Part shown: positions 7,236 through 12,812 of the stretch, in pieces
Layout: each line of letters begins with the position of its first letter
How positions within the stretch are numbered: position 1 is the stretch's first letter
Assembly (NCBI GenBank): GCA_016928525.1
Contig: JAFGKO010000060.1
Coordinates: 1 to 12,812, forward strand
Direction of reading: 5' to 3'
DNA length: 12,812 bases
DNA from: Anaerolineales bacterium
Lineage (GTDB): Bacteria; Chloroflexota; Anaerolineae; Anaerolineales; Villigracilaceae
Notes under the pieces: generated by a model
The model's database searches: none
What the model was told of the DNA's origin: nothing
The model's input: only the letters and a program-made list of their open reading frames with translations
Program-made: the position numbers and the translations under genes

Positions 7236-8612
7236 TTACTCCAGCGGTAGAATTCCCTTCATACGGCAGGCGGGTATATCCACCAATCGTGCAAACCCAC
7301 CGGGGTCGAACAGCCCTCGGCTGAAATAGCCTTTCGCAAGAGCCTCTTCGTATTCTTGCTGTCCTACCTGTTGTGCGGACGCGAAGTCAGACGAGCCAAT
7401 CATCGTGGTTTCCAGAAATTCATACTGGTTGACTCCTTGCCATATCCGCCAGCCAACAAAAGCGTGGCCTGGAACCAGTACTACCACCGGTTCCAGCGAG
7501 GCCAGTTCTAGCAAGCTGGCAAAAAGAACTGTGCCATCAATGCAGTTAGCCGACCCGCCAGCCGATAGGCTTTCACTGGGCAACCGCACGCGTTGTGTAA
7601 CCTGACCGGCTTGCCGTCCCATATTTAACGCCGAGTTGATGTAAATCAGGTTTGCTTCCTGTTTGAGTGTGGCAAAGATCGCTTGTGCTTGTGCACGTAC
7701 TATCTCCGCGCCTTGTGCCAATGTATTTGCTCCCTGGTAGCCGACCACAGATTTGTTGGGGTGGTGCTCTGCAGCGCGGCGTAGCCAAAGTTCTATTACT
7801 GGAGCGTGCGGCGTTACCCAAGCCGCTAGATAATCAGACAAATCTACGATACCACCATCAGCCCCTTGAACTGCCAGGAGTGCGGTATCGAGGGCGTGTA
7901 AACGAATGGGATAGGTCTGTTCGTGGAGTAATCGCGTAGCTGGTGCAGTCTGTTCCACCTTGACGCGCAGTGTGGCCGGGCGTATTTCATTAAGTGCTTC
8001 AACGGTTTCTTTGCGTAGTGTTGGAAGCAAGGTTACTCTGGATTGTGTTCCCTGTGTTACTTGTGGAGTGGTAACGGCATGATCACTGAAGCCTTCAATC
8101 ACGGCTTGAACTTGCATTGTTGCATTTGCACCGCCGCGTCCGGTATTATCTATCGTTACGTTAACCAAAGGGAATTTCTCGCTCGTCAACTGATAGCAAT
8201 AAGCAGTAGGCAGCACTTCGGTTAATAACGTCACATCGATCCCCGGCGCGGCCGGATGATGTGGGTCAGGCAGGTTCCCCGGTGGTGTCTCGACTCCCAA
8301 TTCTTCCTCTACGTCATGTGTTAGTGCTACCAAGTCATTGAGTAGCGCATTCCCCTGGTGATAATGGCCACTCAAGGCACGCAGGAACGAAACCAAAACC
8401 GGGGGACCCGCCTCGGGCTCTTGCTCCAGCAGGTACCCTAGTACATCCGTTACCCGTGCTGCTTTGCTATTGGCGCCAGGTAGGCCGGTTTTGAACGGAT
8501 GCAGGTCGGTCGTTACAAATATGGCACTGACGGAAGCATCACTGTCGAATTCGCTGCATTTGAGCAGTGTGTCGTAACAGCGTGTATATAAGGCCTTAGA
8601 AAGTACAGACAT
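7236..8612 (-). CDS. EAD-like protein with transglutaminase/papain-like cysteine peptidase domain
   Basis: This encodes 458 residues. Residues 1-107 are the EAD-like domain (LYTRCYDTLLKCSEFD, IFVTTDLHPFKTGLPGA). A Pro-rich linker precedes a beta-sandwich-like region (about 125-240) that alternates strands such as FPLVNVTIDNTGRGGA and resembles Ig-like folds. The C-terminal half has the transglutaminase-like arrangement: a helix led by Cys357 (SANCIDGTVLFASLLEL), His383 in VVVLVPGHAFVGW, and an acidic residue, Glu401, in EFLETTMIG. These fit a Cys-His-Glu/Asp triad, so it is probably a thiol peptidase or related acyl-transfer enzyme and the likely effector of the operon. No signal peptide is seen. 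AGGAG precedes the ATG by about ten bases, and the gene starts 15 bases after the PH-domain gene. The substrate is unknown. The catalytic assignment rests on motif spacing only. Confidence 0.85.
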   Translation of the reverse strand: MSVLSKALYTRCYDTLLKCSEFDSDASVSAIFVTTDLHPFKTGLPGANSKAARVTDVLGYLLEQEPEAGPPVLVSFLRALSGHYHQGNALLNDLVALTHDVEEELGVETPPGNLPDPHHPAAPGIDVTLLTEVLPTAYCYQLTSEKFPLVNVTIDNTGRGGANATMQVQAVIEGFSDHAVTTPQVTQGTQSRVTLLPTLRKETVEALNEIRPATLRVKVEQTAPATRLLHEQTYPIRLHALDTALLAVQGADGGIVDLSDYLAAWVTPHAPVIELWLRRAAEHHPNKSVVGYQGANTLAQGAEIVRAQAQAIFATLKQEANLIYINSALNMGRQAGQVTQRVRLPSESLSAGGSANCIDGTVLFASLLELASLEPVVVLVPGHAFVGWRIWQGVNQYEFLETTMIGSSDFASAQQVGQQEYEEALAKGYFSRGLFDPGGFARLVDIPACRMKGILPLE

Positions 8613-8627
8613 AGTTTATCTCTCCTC

Positions 8628-9443
8628 TTATCCCTTCCGCTGCACCGCCTCCAGGATCTTCTCCGTGTACTCCTGGCAGTGGGGCAGGCTCCTCAGCCGC
8701 ACGGCACCCATTTCCCCCGCCGACTGGACGATGACGTCCCCGATGCCAAAGAGACGCTCTATCCATCGCTGGTGGGTCGCCACGTCCTGGATGCGCTGGA
8801 TGGGGATGGTCTTGCGCGAGCGTGAAAACATGCCCCTTTCTACGAGCAGGTGCCGCGTGGTCAATGTGTAGCGGACGAAGAAATGCTTGGCGAAGGCAAC
8901 GCTCCACCGAATGCCGGCGCCTGCGGCACAGAGAATCAGAATCACCGTCGAGAGGGTGCGCAGCAGAGTACCGGTCTCATCTTTAGGAAGCAGCGCCAGC
9001 ATGAGCAGCCAAAAGATGAGGAGGACGATCACCAGCAGGAGGCCCGCGACGAACAGTGGAATCAACGAGGGGCGGGTCACAAAGACAGCGGCCCCGTTGT
9101 CGTTTTGCGGTTTGGAGGGCGCGGACGCAGTAGACAGCGGCTCAGCATGCGCAGGTGGCGGTACTGACACGGGCGCAGGGGAGGGGAGATCCTCTACGGA
9201 GAGCGCACCGCGCGCAATCAGTTGGGTCAGACCCTTGGCGGCCATGGGATTGTCGGGATCGAGACGAAGTGCCTGTTGTAAACACTGTGCCTTTTCCCGA
9301 TCGGTCTCCACAGCTCTGGAGAGCCATAACCAGGCCTGAACGTCGCTGGGGTCAGTTTCTACCGCCCTTTGCAGGAATTGCCGGGCACGGGATTTATCCC
9401 CGCTTTTGAGTGCATCGACACCTTGTTGCGCAAATTGGTTCAT
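8628..9443 (-). CDS. TPR / two-transmembrane / bacterial PH-domain (YdbT-like) protein
   Basis: This encodes 271 residues. Residues 1-75 form two or so TPR-type helical hairpins (ARQFLQRAVETDPSDVQAWL, then CLQQALRLDPDNPMAAKGL). A Pro/Ala-rich linker (86-112), two membrane helices (about 126-152 and 160-178) and a bacterial PH domain of the bPH2/YdbS-YdbT type (about 188-268) follow. The PH domain shows YTLTTRHLLVERGMFSR, IPIQRIQDV, RLFGIGDVIVQSAG and LRSLPH. Such proteins usually present the PH domain at the cytoplasmic membrane. I chose the ATG at 9443 because GAGG lies six bases upstream; a GTG four codons earlier (9455) has no such site. As the first gene after the promoter at 9540-9548 and only 15 bases before the EAD-peptidase gene, it may be a membrane platform for the system. 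It is the only operon protein apart from the large NTPase that lacks the EAD-like domain. Confidence 0.85.
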   Translation of the reverse strand: MNQFAQQGVDALKSGDKSRARQFLQRAVETDPSDVQAWLWLSRAVETDREKAQCLQQALRLDPDNPMAAKGLTQLIARGALSVEDLPSPAPVSVPPPAHAEPLSTASAPSKPQNDNGAAVFVTRPSLIPLFVAGLLLVIVLLIFWLLMLALLPKDETGTLLRTLSTVILILCAAGAGIRWSVAFAKHFFVRYTLTTRHLLVERGMFSRSRKTIPIQRIQDVATHQRWIERLFGIGDVIVQSAGEMGAVRLRSLPHCQEYTEKILEAVQRKG

Positions 9444-9539
9444 CGCACACCTCACGAGAAATGAATGGCGCTTCTTTGCCAGGCGTGCCCGTATGTACTA
9501 AATCGTCGCACCGTCTGGCGCGCTGTGGCTCATAAAAAG

Positions 9540-9548
9540 ATTATATCA
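9540..9548 (-). promoter_or_regulatory. Extended -10 promoter of the conflict operon (TGATATAAT)
   Basis: The minus strand carries TGA followed by a perfect TATAAT, a TG-extended -10 element. Transcription would start near 9533 and give a leader of about 90 bases before the ATG at 9443. The -35 region at the expected distance does not match TTGACA, which is usual for extended -10 promoters. It is the only convincing promoter upstream of the six-gene operon. Confidence 0.55.
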
Positions 9549-9586
9549 CCAAGCGCTAGGAAATCATAGGATTTCGATGAGGTCAA

Positions 9587-9940
9587 CGAGATTCTTCGCT
9601 GTCGTGGCTGCTCAAGGAGGTGTTCCGTGGAAGCCGCTCAGAATGACGGATGAAGGGGGCCTTGAGAAGTCGAAAAACGAGATTCTTCGCTGTCGTGGCT
9701 TCCTGAGGAGGTGCTCTGTGGAAGCTGCTCAGAATGACGGATGAAGGAGGCCTTGAGAAGTCGAAAAACGAGATTCTTCGCTGTCGTGGCTGCCCAAGGA
9801 GGCGCTCCGTGGAAGCCGCTCAGAATGACGGATGAAGGAGGCCTTGAAAAGTCGAAAAACGAGATTCTTCGCTGTCGTGGCTGCTCAAGGAGGTGTTCCG
9901 TGGAAGCCGCTCAGAATGACGGATGAAGAGGGCCTTGAAA
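9587..9940. repeat. Four tandem copies of a 91-bp non-coding repeat
   Basis: Units begin at 9587, 9678, 9769 and 9860, each at CGAGATTCTTCGCTGTCG, with an exact 91-base period. The last copy stops after about 81 bases. Units differ at only a few positions, mainly in the middle (GCTCAAGGAGGTGTTCCG variants) and near the GAAGG/GGCC junction. Copies 1 and 4 are the most alike. Each unit has weak internal dyads: ATTCT near the start against AGAAT near base 55, and GGCTTCC-like against GGAAGCC. It sits between the end of the helicase gene and the operon promoter. A period of 91 is not a multiple of three, and the frames crossing it are only translated repeat, so I call it non-coding. It could be a REP- or MITE-derived array. 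Confidence 0.9.
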
Positions 9941-9943
9941 TAA

Positions 9944-9973
9944 ATTGGGCCGAGCATAACTGCTCGGCCCAAT
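9944..9973 (-). terminator. Strong hairpin terminator of the DEAD-box helicase gene
   Basis: A perfect 13-bp inverted repeat (ATTGGGCCGAGCA / TGCTCGGCCCAAT) with a four-base loop lies 24 bases after the helicase stop. On the minus strand the stem is followed by TTATTTC, a modest T-rich tract, which fits Rho-independent termination. It separates helicase transcription from the tandem repeat and the operon beyond it. Confidence 0.8.
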
Positions 9974-9997
9974 CTGTGCAATCTGCTTAATCTGCGG

Positions 9998-11200
9998 TTA
10001 TTGTCTCGCCGTTCGCGTTGTCGGGCGCTGGCCCTGCGGCCGCGGTCTCTGCGCAGCGCGCTGTGGGGCGGGCTGCGTGTAGTCAAAATTCGGCAGCGTG
10101 CGCCGCTCCAACTTCTCTCCCATCAGCCGCTCGATGGTTCGCACGATGGCATCATCCTCGCGGGTGACCAGTGTGAAGGCCTGCCCTGCCCGCTCCGCCC
10201 GCCCGGTGCGCCCGATGCGATGGGTGTAGGCATCCGCCGTGTCGGGGATGTCGAAGTTGATGACGTGTGAGATCTGCGAAACGTCGATGCCCCGCGCCGC
10301 GATGTCGGTCGCGACCAGGATTTGGTACTTCCCGCTGCGGAAGCCTTCGATGGCCTCCTGCCGCCGGTTTTGGGAGAGGTTCCCTTGAAGCTCCACCGCA
10401 TTGTAGCCCGCTTTGGTTAAGTGCTGTGCCAACCGCTTGGCGCGGTGCTTGGTGCGTGTGAAGATCAGGACGGAGCGGGTCTCCTGGCGGTGCTGGTAGA
10501 GAAGCTCCAGCAGCAGATCGGCTTTCAGGTGCTGCTCCACCGGGTACAGGGCATGGGAGACCGTCTCCACGGGTGCACTGTGGCCGATCTGGACCGTGAC
10601 GGGCTGATGCAGGATATCGCGGGAGAGCCGCCGGATGTCGTCCGGCATCGTGGCCGAGAAGAAGAGCGTCTGGCGCTGCGTGGGGACGTGCCGCAGGATC
10701 TTCTTGATGTCGGGCAGGAACCCCATGTCACACATGCGGTCGGCCTCGTCCAGCACCAGGATCTCCAGGGTGGACAGCGTGATGGTGCCGCGATTGATGT
10801 GATCCAACAGCCGTCCCGGACAGGCGACCACGATTTCGGGGCCTCGCTGCAGCGCCGTGATCTGCGGCGTGATGTTGACGCCGCCGTAGATGGCGAGGCT
10901 ATGGAGGGCCGTGTGTGCACTCATTGTCTCAACGTCGCTGCGGATCTGCTCCGCCAGCTCACGCGTGGGCGCGAGGATCAGGACGCGGATATGGCCGCGC
11001 GGCCCTTTCATCAACTTTTCCAAGATGGGTAAGACAAATGCAGCCGTCTTGCCGGTGCCGGTTTGTGCCAGGCCCAGCACATCTTCCCCGCTGAGAATGT
11101 GGGGGATGGCCTGCTCCTGGATGGGGGTAGGTTCGGCATACGCCAGCGCCTGAATCGCCGTAGCGATCCGCGCATTGAAATGAAACGCTTCGAAACTCAC
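9998..11200 (-). CDS. DEAD-box ATP-dependent RNA helicase, RhlE-like
   Basis: This encodes 400 residues from a GTG start and unwinds or remodels RNA at the cost of ATP. All motifs are present in order: Q motif with upstream Phe (FEAFHF to PTPIQEQAI, 3-31), motif I AQTGTGKT (45-52), Ia PTRELAEQ (78-85), Ib CPGR (127-130), II DEAD (151-154), III SAT (182-184), IV VLIFTRTK (244-251), V ATDIAARGID (297-306) and VI HRIGRTGRAE (327-336). A short Arg/Gln/Pro-rich basic tail (379-400) probably aids RNA binding. The domain order and start (SFEAF) resemble the RhlE branch. I chose GTG at 11200 because GAGGAGG lies seven bases upstream and the family begins here; a longer frame to 11257 adds unconserved residues. 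It is transcribed alone, from a likely extended -10 box at 11264-11272, and ends at a hairpin terminator. It has no evident functional link to the conflict operon. Confidence 0.95.
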   Translation of the reverse strand: MSFEAFHFNARIATAIQALAYAEPTPIQEQAIPHILSGEDVLGLAQTGTGKTAAFVLPILEKLMKGPRGHIRVLILAPTRELAEQIRSDVETMSAHTALHSLAIYGGVNITPQITALQRGPEIVVACPGRLLDHINRGTITLSTLEILVLDEADRMCDMGFLPDIKKILRHVPTQRQTLFFSATMPDDIRRLSRDILHQPVTVQIGHSAPVETVSHALYPVEQHLKADLLLELLYQHRQETRSVLIFTRTKHRAKRLAQHLTKAGYNAVELQGNLSQNRRQEAIEGFRSGKYQILVATDIAARGIDVSQISHVINFDIPDTADAYTHRIGRTGRAERAGQAFTLVTREDDAIVRTIERLMGEKLERRTLPNFDYTQPAPQRAAQRPRPQGQRPTTRTARQ

Positions 11201-11263
11201 TGAGAGTCCTCCTCGAATAGTTGGCCAAGTCGCACTCTCAGCCCTGCTTAAAAGCAAACAATA

Positions 11264-11272
11264 ATTATACCA
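11264..11272 (-). promoter_or_regulatory. Extended -10 promoter of the helicase gene (TGGTATAAT)
   Basis: The minus strand reads TGG followed by a perfect TATAAT, 64 bases upstream of the GTG start. No clear -35 box is seen. It points away from the phd-vapC promoter, so the two units are divergent and share about 170 bases of control region. Confidence 0.55.
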
Positions 11273-11280
11273 CAGATTTG

Positions 11281-11311
11281 TTTTGGCGTGCGGCGGAGCC
11301 GCGCATCAAAA
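11281..11311. repeat. Imperfect palindrome between divergent promoters
   Basis: TTTTGGCGTGCGGC, the spacer GGA, then GCCGCGCATCAAAA form a 14-base stem in which the three mismatches would be G-U pairs in RNA. The GGC-GGA-GCC core is like that of small dispersed palindromes. It may be a mobile palindrome or a hairpin shielding the two divergent promoters. No function is assigned. Confidence 0.4.
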
Positions 11312-11331
11312 CACAAACCTCATTTGTCGTG

Positions 11332-11359
11332 TATAATTGTCTATAAGAGATAGACAATT
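11332..11359 (+). promoter_or_regulatory. phd-vapC promoter -10 box and perfect inverted-repeat operator
   Basis: TATAAT at 11332-11337 overlaps a perfect 10-bp inverted repeat, AATTGTCTAT / ATAGACAATT (11335-11344 and 11350-11359), with a five-base spacer. The repeat ends 13 bases before the antitoxin ATG. Phd/YefM antitoxins and their toxin complexes typically repress their own promoter by binding such palindromes, so this is the likely autoregulatory operator. No good -35 box is visible. Confidence 0.65.
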
Positions 11360-11372
11360 GGAGGTACGAGAA

Positions 11373-11621
11373 ATGGACATCTCGATTGCTGATGCGCATA
11401 ATCGCCTCTCAGCGTTGTTGAAGCAAGTGCAAAAGGGACCGGTGACCATCACCCGCCGGGGACAGGCTGTTGGCGTGCTTATCTCCCCTGAGGAATATGA
11501 GTCCTTGCGGCAGGTGAAAGCCTATCTTCAGATGCTCACGCTTTCCCATGAACTGCGTGAGAGTGCCGGCGCGGCGGAGCTTTACTGCGCCTCCCGCCAG
11601 GAACTGGAGGGGGAAGCATGA
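11373..11621 (+). CDS. Antitoxin of the Phd/YefM family
   Basis: This encodes 82 residues. The N-terminal Phd/YefM DNA-binding fold is clear: MDISIADAHNRLSALLKQV, then GPVTITRRGQAVGVLISPEEYESL (about 24-47). The C-terminal part is helical and charged and would wrap the toxin. I chose the ATG at 11373 because GGAGG lies eight bases upstream and the family pattern begins at this Met; a start at 11337 would fall within the promoter/operator. The stop overlaps the toxin start as ATGA, so the two are translated together. It should neutralise the PIN toxin and repress the operon through the palindrome at 11335-11359. The Phd-type antitoxin with PIN toxin pairing is common in bacteria and archaea. 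Confidence 0.92.
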   Translation: MDISIADAHNRLSALLKQVQKGPVTITRRGQAVGVLISPEEYESLRQVKAYLQMLTLSHELRESAGAAELYCASRQELEGEA

Positions 11622-12046
11622 TCGTGGATGCCAGCGTGCTGCTGTGTGCGTTTTTCCCGGATGAAGCTCAGCCGCAGGCGCAGAAGCTGGTGCGCGAGCA
11701 TATCGCCGGGCGGGTGCAGCTCAAGGCCCCGGCGCTGCTGCCGTATGAAGCGAGCAACGCCGTCTGGCAGGCCGAGCGTCGAGGTCGGATTACCACCGTG
11801 CAGGCTGACGAACTCATCCGGGCCTTTGCCGGATTGAAGATCGAACTTGTTTCGCAGACATGGGGCCGGATGCTGCCCCTGGCAAGGCGGTTCGCCCGCA
11901 GTGCCTACGATCCGGCTTACCTTGTGCTGGCCGAGGAAATGCAGGAGCCTCTCATCACCGCGGACGAACGCCTCTATCATGCCGTCCACCCGCAGTTGGC
12001 GTGGGTGATGTGGCTTGGGGATTATTTGCCGGACGCCGTTGGCTGA
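11618..12046 (+). CDS. vapC: VapC-type PIN-domain ribonuclease toxin
   Basis: This encodes 142 residues, a normal length for VapC. The PIN metal-binding acidic residues are visible: Asp4 in VDASV, Glu44 in YEASN, Asp98 in AYDPAYLVLAE and Asp116 in TADERLY. The family cleaves RNA (often tRNA or rRNA) with Mg2+ or Mn2+. The ATG overlaps the antitoxin TGA by four bases, with a G-rich Shine-Dalgarno sequence (GGAGGGGG) just upstream. The set of acidic residues is complete, so the toxin is probably active and must be paired with the upstream Phd antitoxin. The target is unknown. Transcription runs toward the Hsp20 genes and probably ends at the hairpins at 12042-12115. Confidence 0.93.
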   Translation: MIVDASVLLCAFFPDEAQPQAQKLVREHIAGRVQLKAPALLPYEASNAVWQAERRGRITTVQADELIRAFAGLKIELVSQTWGRMLPLARRFARSAYDPAYLVLAEEMQEPLITADERLYHAVHPQLAWVMWLGDYLPDAVG

Positions 12047-12071
12047 GCTTGTTGGCTTCGACAGGCTCAGC
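12042..12071. repeat. Inverted repeat containing a TTCGACAGGCTCAG-type element
   Basis: GCTGAGC and GCTCAGC form a perfect 7-bp dyad around TTGTTGGCTTCGACAG, starting inside the vapC stop region. The CTTCGACAGGCTCAG core resembles a short motif that I recall seeing in intergenic regions of many bacterial genomes. It may be a dispersed palindrome that doubles as part of the vapC terminator. Confidence 0.4.
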
Positions 12072-12077
12072 TAACGA

Positions 12078-12115
12078 GCGCACCCCCCAGGAAGGGAGGC
12101 TCCCAGGGGGTGCGC
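12078..12115. terminator. Hairpin between convergent vapC and hsp20 genes
   Basis: GCGCACCCCC (12078-12087) pairs perfectly with GGGGGTGCGC (12106-12115), and the loop holds a second small palindrome, GGGAG-G-CTCCC. There is no T-tract on either side, so it is not a textbook intrinsic terminator. Its place between two converging genes makes a bidirectional terminator or RNA-end stabiliser the most likely role. Confidence 0.55.
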
Positions 12116-12145
12116 GGATGGGGTCGGTTTATCGATCTGAATAGG

Positions 12146-12592
12146 TTACTTCGTCTGTACCTTGATCACCTTAGGACGCACTTCCTCGGCTTTGGGCAGG
12201 ATCAGCGTCAGGACGCCGTCCTCGAACCGGGCCTCTGCCTTGTCCGCCTGGACGGGGATGTTGATCGTCAGGGTGCGCACAAAGCTCCCGGACAGGCGCT
12301 CGTTCATCAGGTACTGGACGTTCTCCAGCGGCTGCTTGAACTCGCCCTTGATGGTCAGTGTGTCGCCCTCTAAGGTGATCTCCACATCCTCCGGCTTCAG
12401 GCCGGGCACTGATGCCGTGATGACAAGCTCTGTGTCGGTCGCGTAGGCATCCAGCGGCAGCCGCAGGACCGGGGCGGGGACCCGCTCCCGCCGTGCAAAG
12501 CGGGCCGGCACCATGCCCTCTTCCATCAAACGGCTCATTGTATCCTGAAAGGACATGACATCTTCCATTGGATTCCAGCTTCGAATTGACAT
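12146..12592 (-). CDS. hsp20: Small heat-shock protein, Hsp20/alpha-crystallin family
   Basis: This encodes 148 residues. It is an ATP-independent cytoplasmic chaperone that holds unfolding proteins. A short N-terminal arm (MSIRSWNPMEDVMSFQDTMS) precedes the alpha-crystallin domain (about 44-136), with LPLDAYATDTELVITASVPG, DVEITLEGDTLTIKGE, and the diagnostic A-x-F-x-D-G-V-L-T-L-x-L-P near 121-133. A tail Val-Ile-Lys-Val (142-145) resembles the I-x-I/V anchor that docks neighbouring dimers in the oligomer. AAGGAGG lies six bases before the ATG. A second Hsp20 gene ends 82 bases upstream on the same strand, so the two may be co-transcribed paralogues. No CIRCE or heat-shock promoter could be identified in the gap. 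Confidence 0.95.
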   Translation of the reverse strand: MSIRSWNPMEDVMSFQDTMSRLMEEGMVPARFARRERVPAPVLRLPLDAYATDTELVITASVPGLKPEDVEITLEGDTLTIKGEFKQPLENVQYLMNERLSGSFVRTLTINIPVQADKAEARFEDGVLTLILPKAEEVRPKVIKVQTK

Positions 12593-12674
12593 AGGTTGCC
12601 TCCTTAAATGGCTTAGTTTTTATTTGTGTTTAGAGTCTATCCGGAAATTCGTTCGCCTCGTAAGTGCGTTGCAC

Positions 12675-12812
12675 CTATTTGGCCTTGATCTTGATCGAAG
12701 TCCGCTTTGCTGCTTCGGCTTTGGGCAGCGTCAGGGTCAAAATCCCGTTTTCGAATTCGGCTTTGACCGCGTCGGCTTTGATCTCGGCGGGCAGCGTCAT
12801 GGTGCGACAGAA
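12675..12812 (-). CDS. hsp20: C-terminus of a second Hsp20 protein (cut by window edge)
   Basis: The minus strand from the window edge to the TAG at 12675 encodes the last 45 residues of a second small heat-shock protein: TMTLPAEIKADAVKAEFENG, then ILTLTLPKAEAAKR, ending TSIKIKAK. The A-x-F-x-N-G-I-L-T-L-x-L-P signature and the terminal I-K-I anchor are clear. It differs enough from the neighbour at 12146-12592 to be an older paralogue rather than a fresh copy. The start lies outside the window. Confidence 0.92.
   Translation of the reverse strand, partial: FCRTMTLPAEIKADAVKAEFENGILTLTLPKAEAAKRTSIKIKAK

Noticed and set aside
9741..9926. A 61-residue open frame on the plus strand inside the tandem repeat
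   Set aside because: It only translates the 91-bp repeat in shifting frames, has no family resemblance, and no protein could keep a repeat because 91 is not a multiple of three.
9587..9940. CRISPR array
   Set aside because: The units are near-identical over their full 91 bases, with no short repeat and unique-spacer structure, and no cas gene is nearby.
10421..11032. A 203-residue plus-strand open frame opposite the helicase gene
   Set aside because: It lies antisense to fully conserved DEAD-box motifs and shows no family pattern; it is a shadow of GC-rich coding sequence.

Overview
The window looks like a piece of a free-living bacterial chromosome, probably from the Chloroflexota (Anaerolineae-like), although no rRNA or marker gene is present to prove it. 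The grounds are indirect. It carries adaptor-domain conflict operons that combine a KGGVGR-type ATPase, a NACHT NTPase and FGE/C-type-lectin-fold modules, a Pro/Thr linker behind a membrane helix, TG-extended -10 boxes and a mix of GC-rich and AT-rich genes.

The core (about 629-9443, all minus strand) is a tight six-gene operon, read from right to left: (1) a TPR / two-helix / bacterial PH-domain membrane protein; (2) an adaptor-domain (EAD-like) protein with a transglutaminase/papain-like cysteine peptidase domain; (3) an EAD-like protein with a C-terminal domain I do not recognise; (4) a 1189-residue protein joining a MinD-like KGGVGR ATPase, a NACHT STAND NTPase, helical repeats and an FGE-fold domain; (5) an EAD-like protein with one membrane helix and an outward-facing FGE-fold domain; (6) a short EAD-like protein ending in a Gly-Asn-Val-rich beta motif. 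Gaps are 15, 22, -4, -4 and 35 bases. Four of the six proteins begin with the same roughly 100-residue all-helical domain. This is the architecture of the NTPase-plus-effector-associated-domain conflict (immunity or programmed-death) systems known from comparative genomics. My reading is that the FGE-fold modules sense something, the KGGVGR-NACHT protein is the signalling hub, the EADs recruit partners by homotypic contact, and the peptidase protein (perhaps also the unknown-domain protein) is the effector.

Left flank (1-628): the first bases of a gene leaving the window, a 78-residue membrane protein resembling the N-terminus of a CPBP-type intramembrane protease, and a DUF433 antitoxin-like reading frame with no usable start codon that runs into the end of the last operon gene.

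Right flank: an operon promoter (9540-9548), a four-copy 91-bp tandem repeat (9587-9940), a strong terminator hairpin and a RhlE-like DEAD-box RNA helicase on the minus strand. A divergent Phd/VapC toxin-antitoxin pair follows, with a perfect 10-bp inverted repeat at its promoter. After a convergent hairpin come two tandem Hsp20 genes on the minus strand, the second cut by the window edge.
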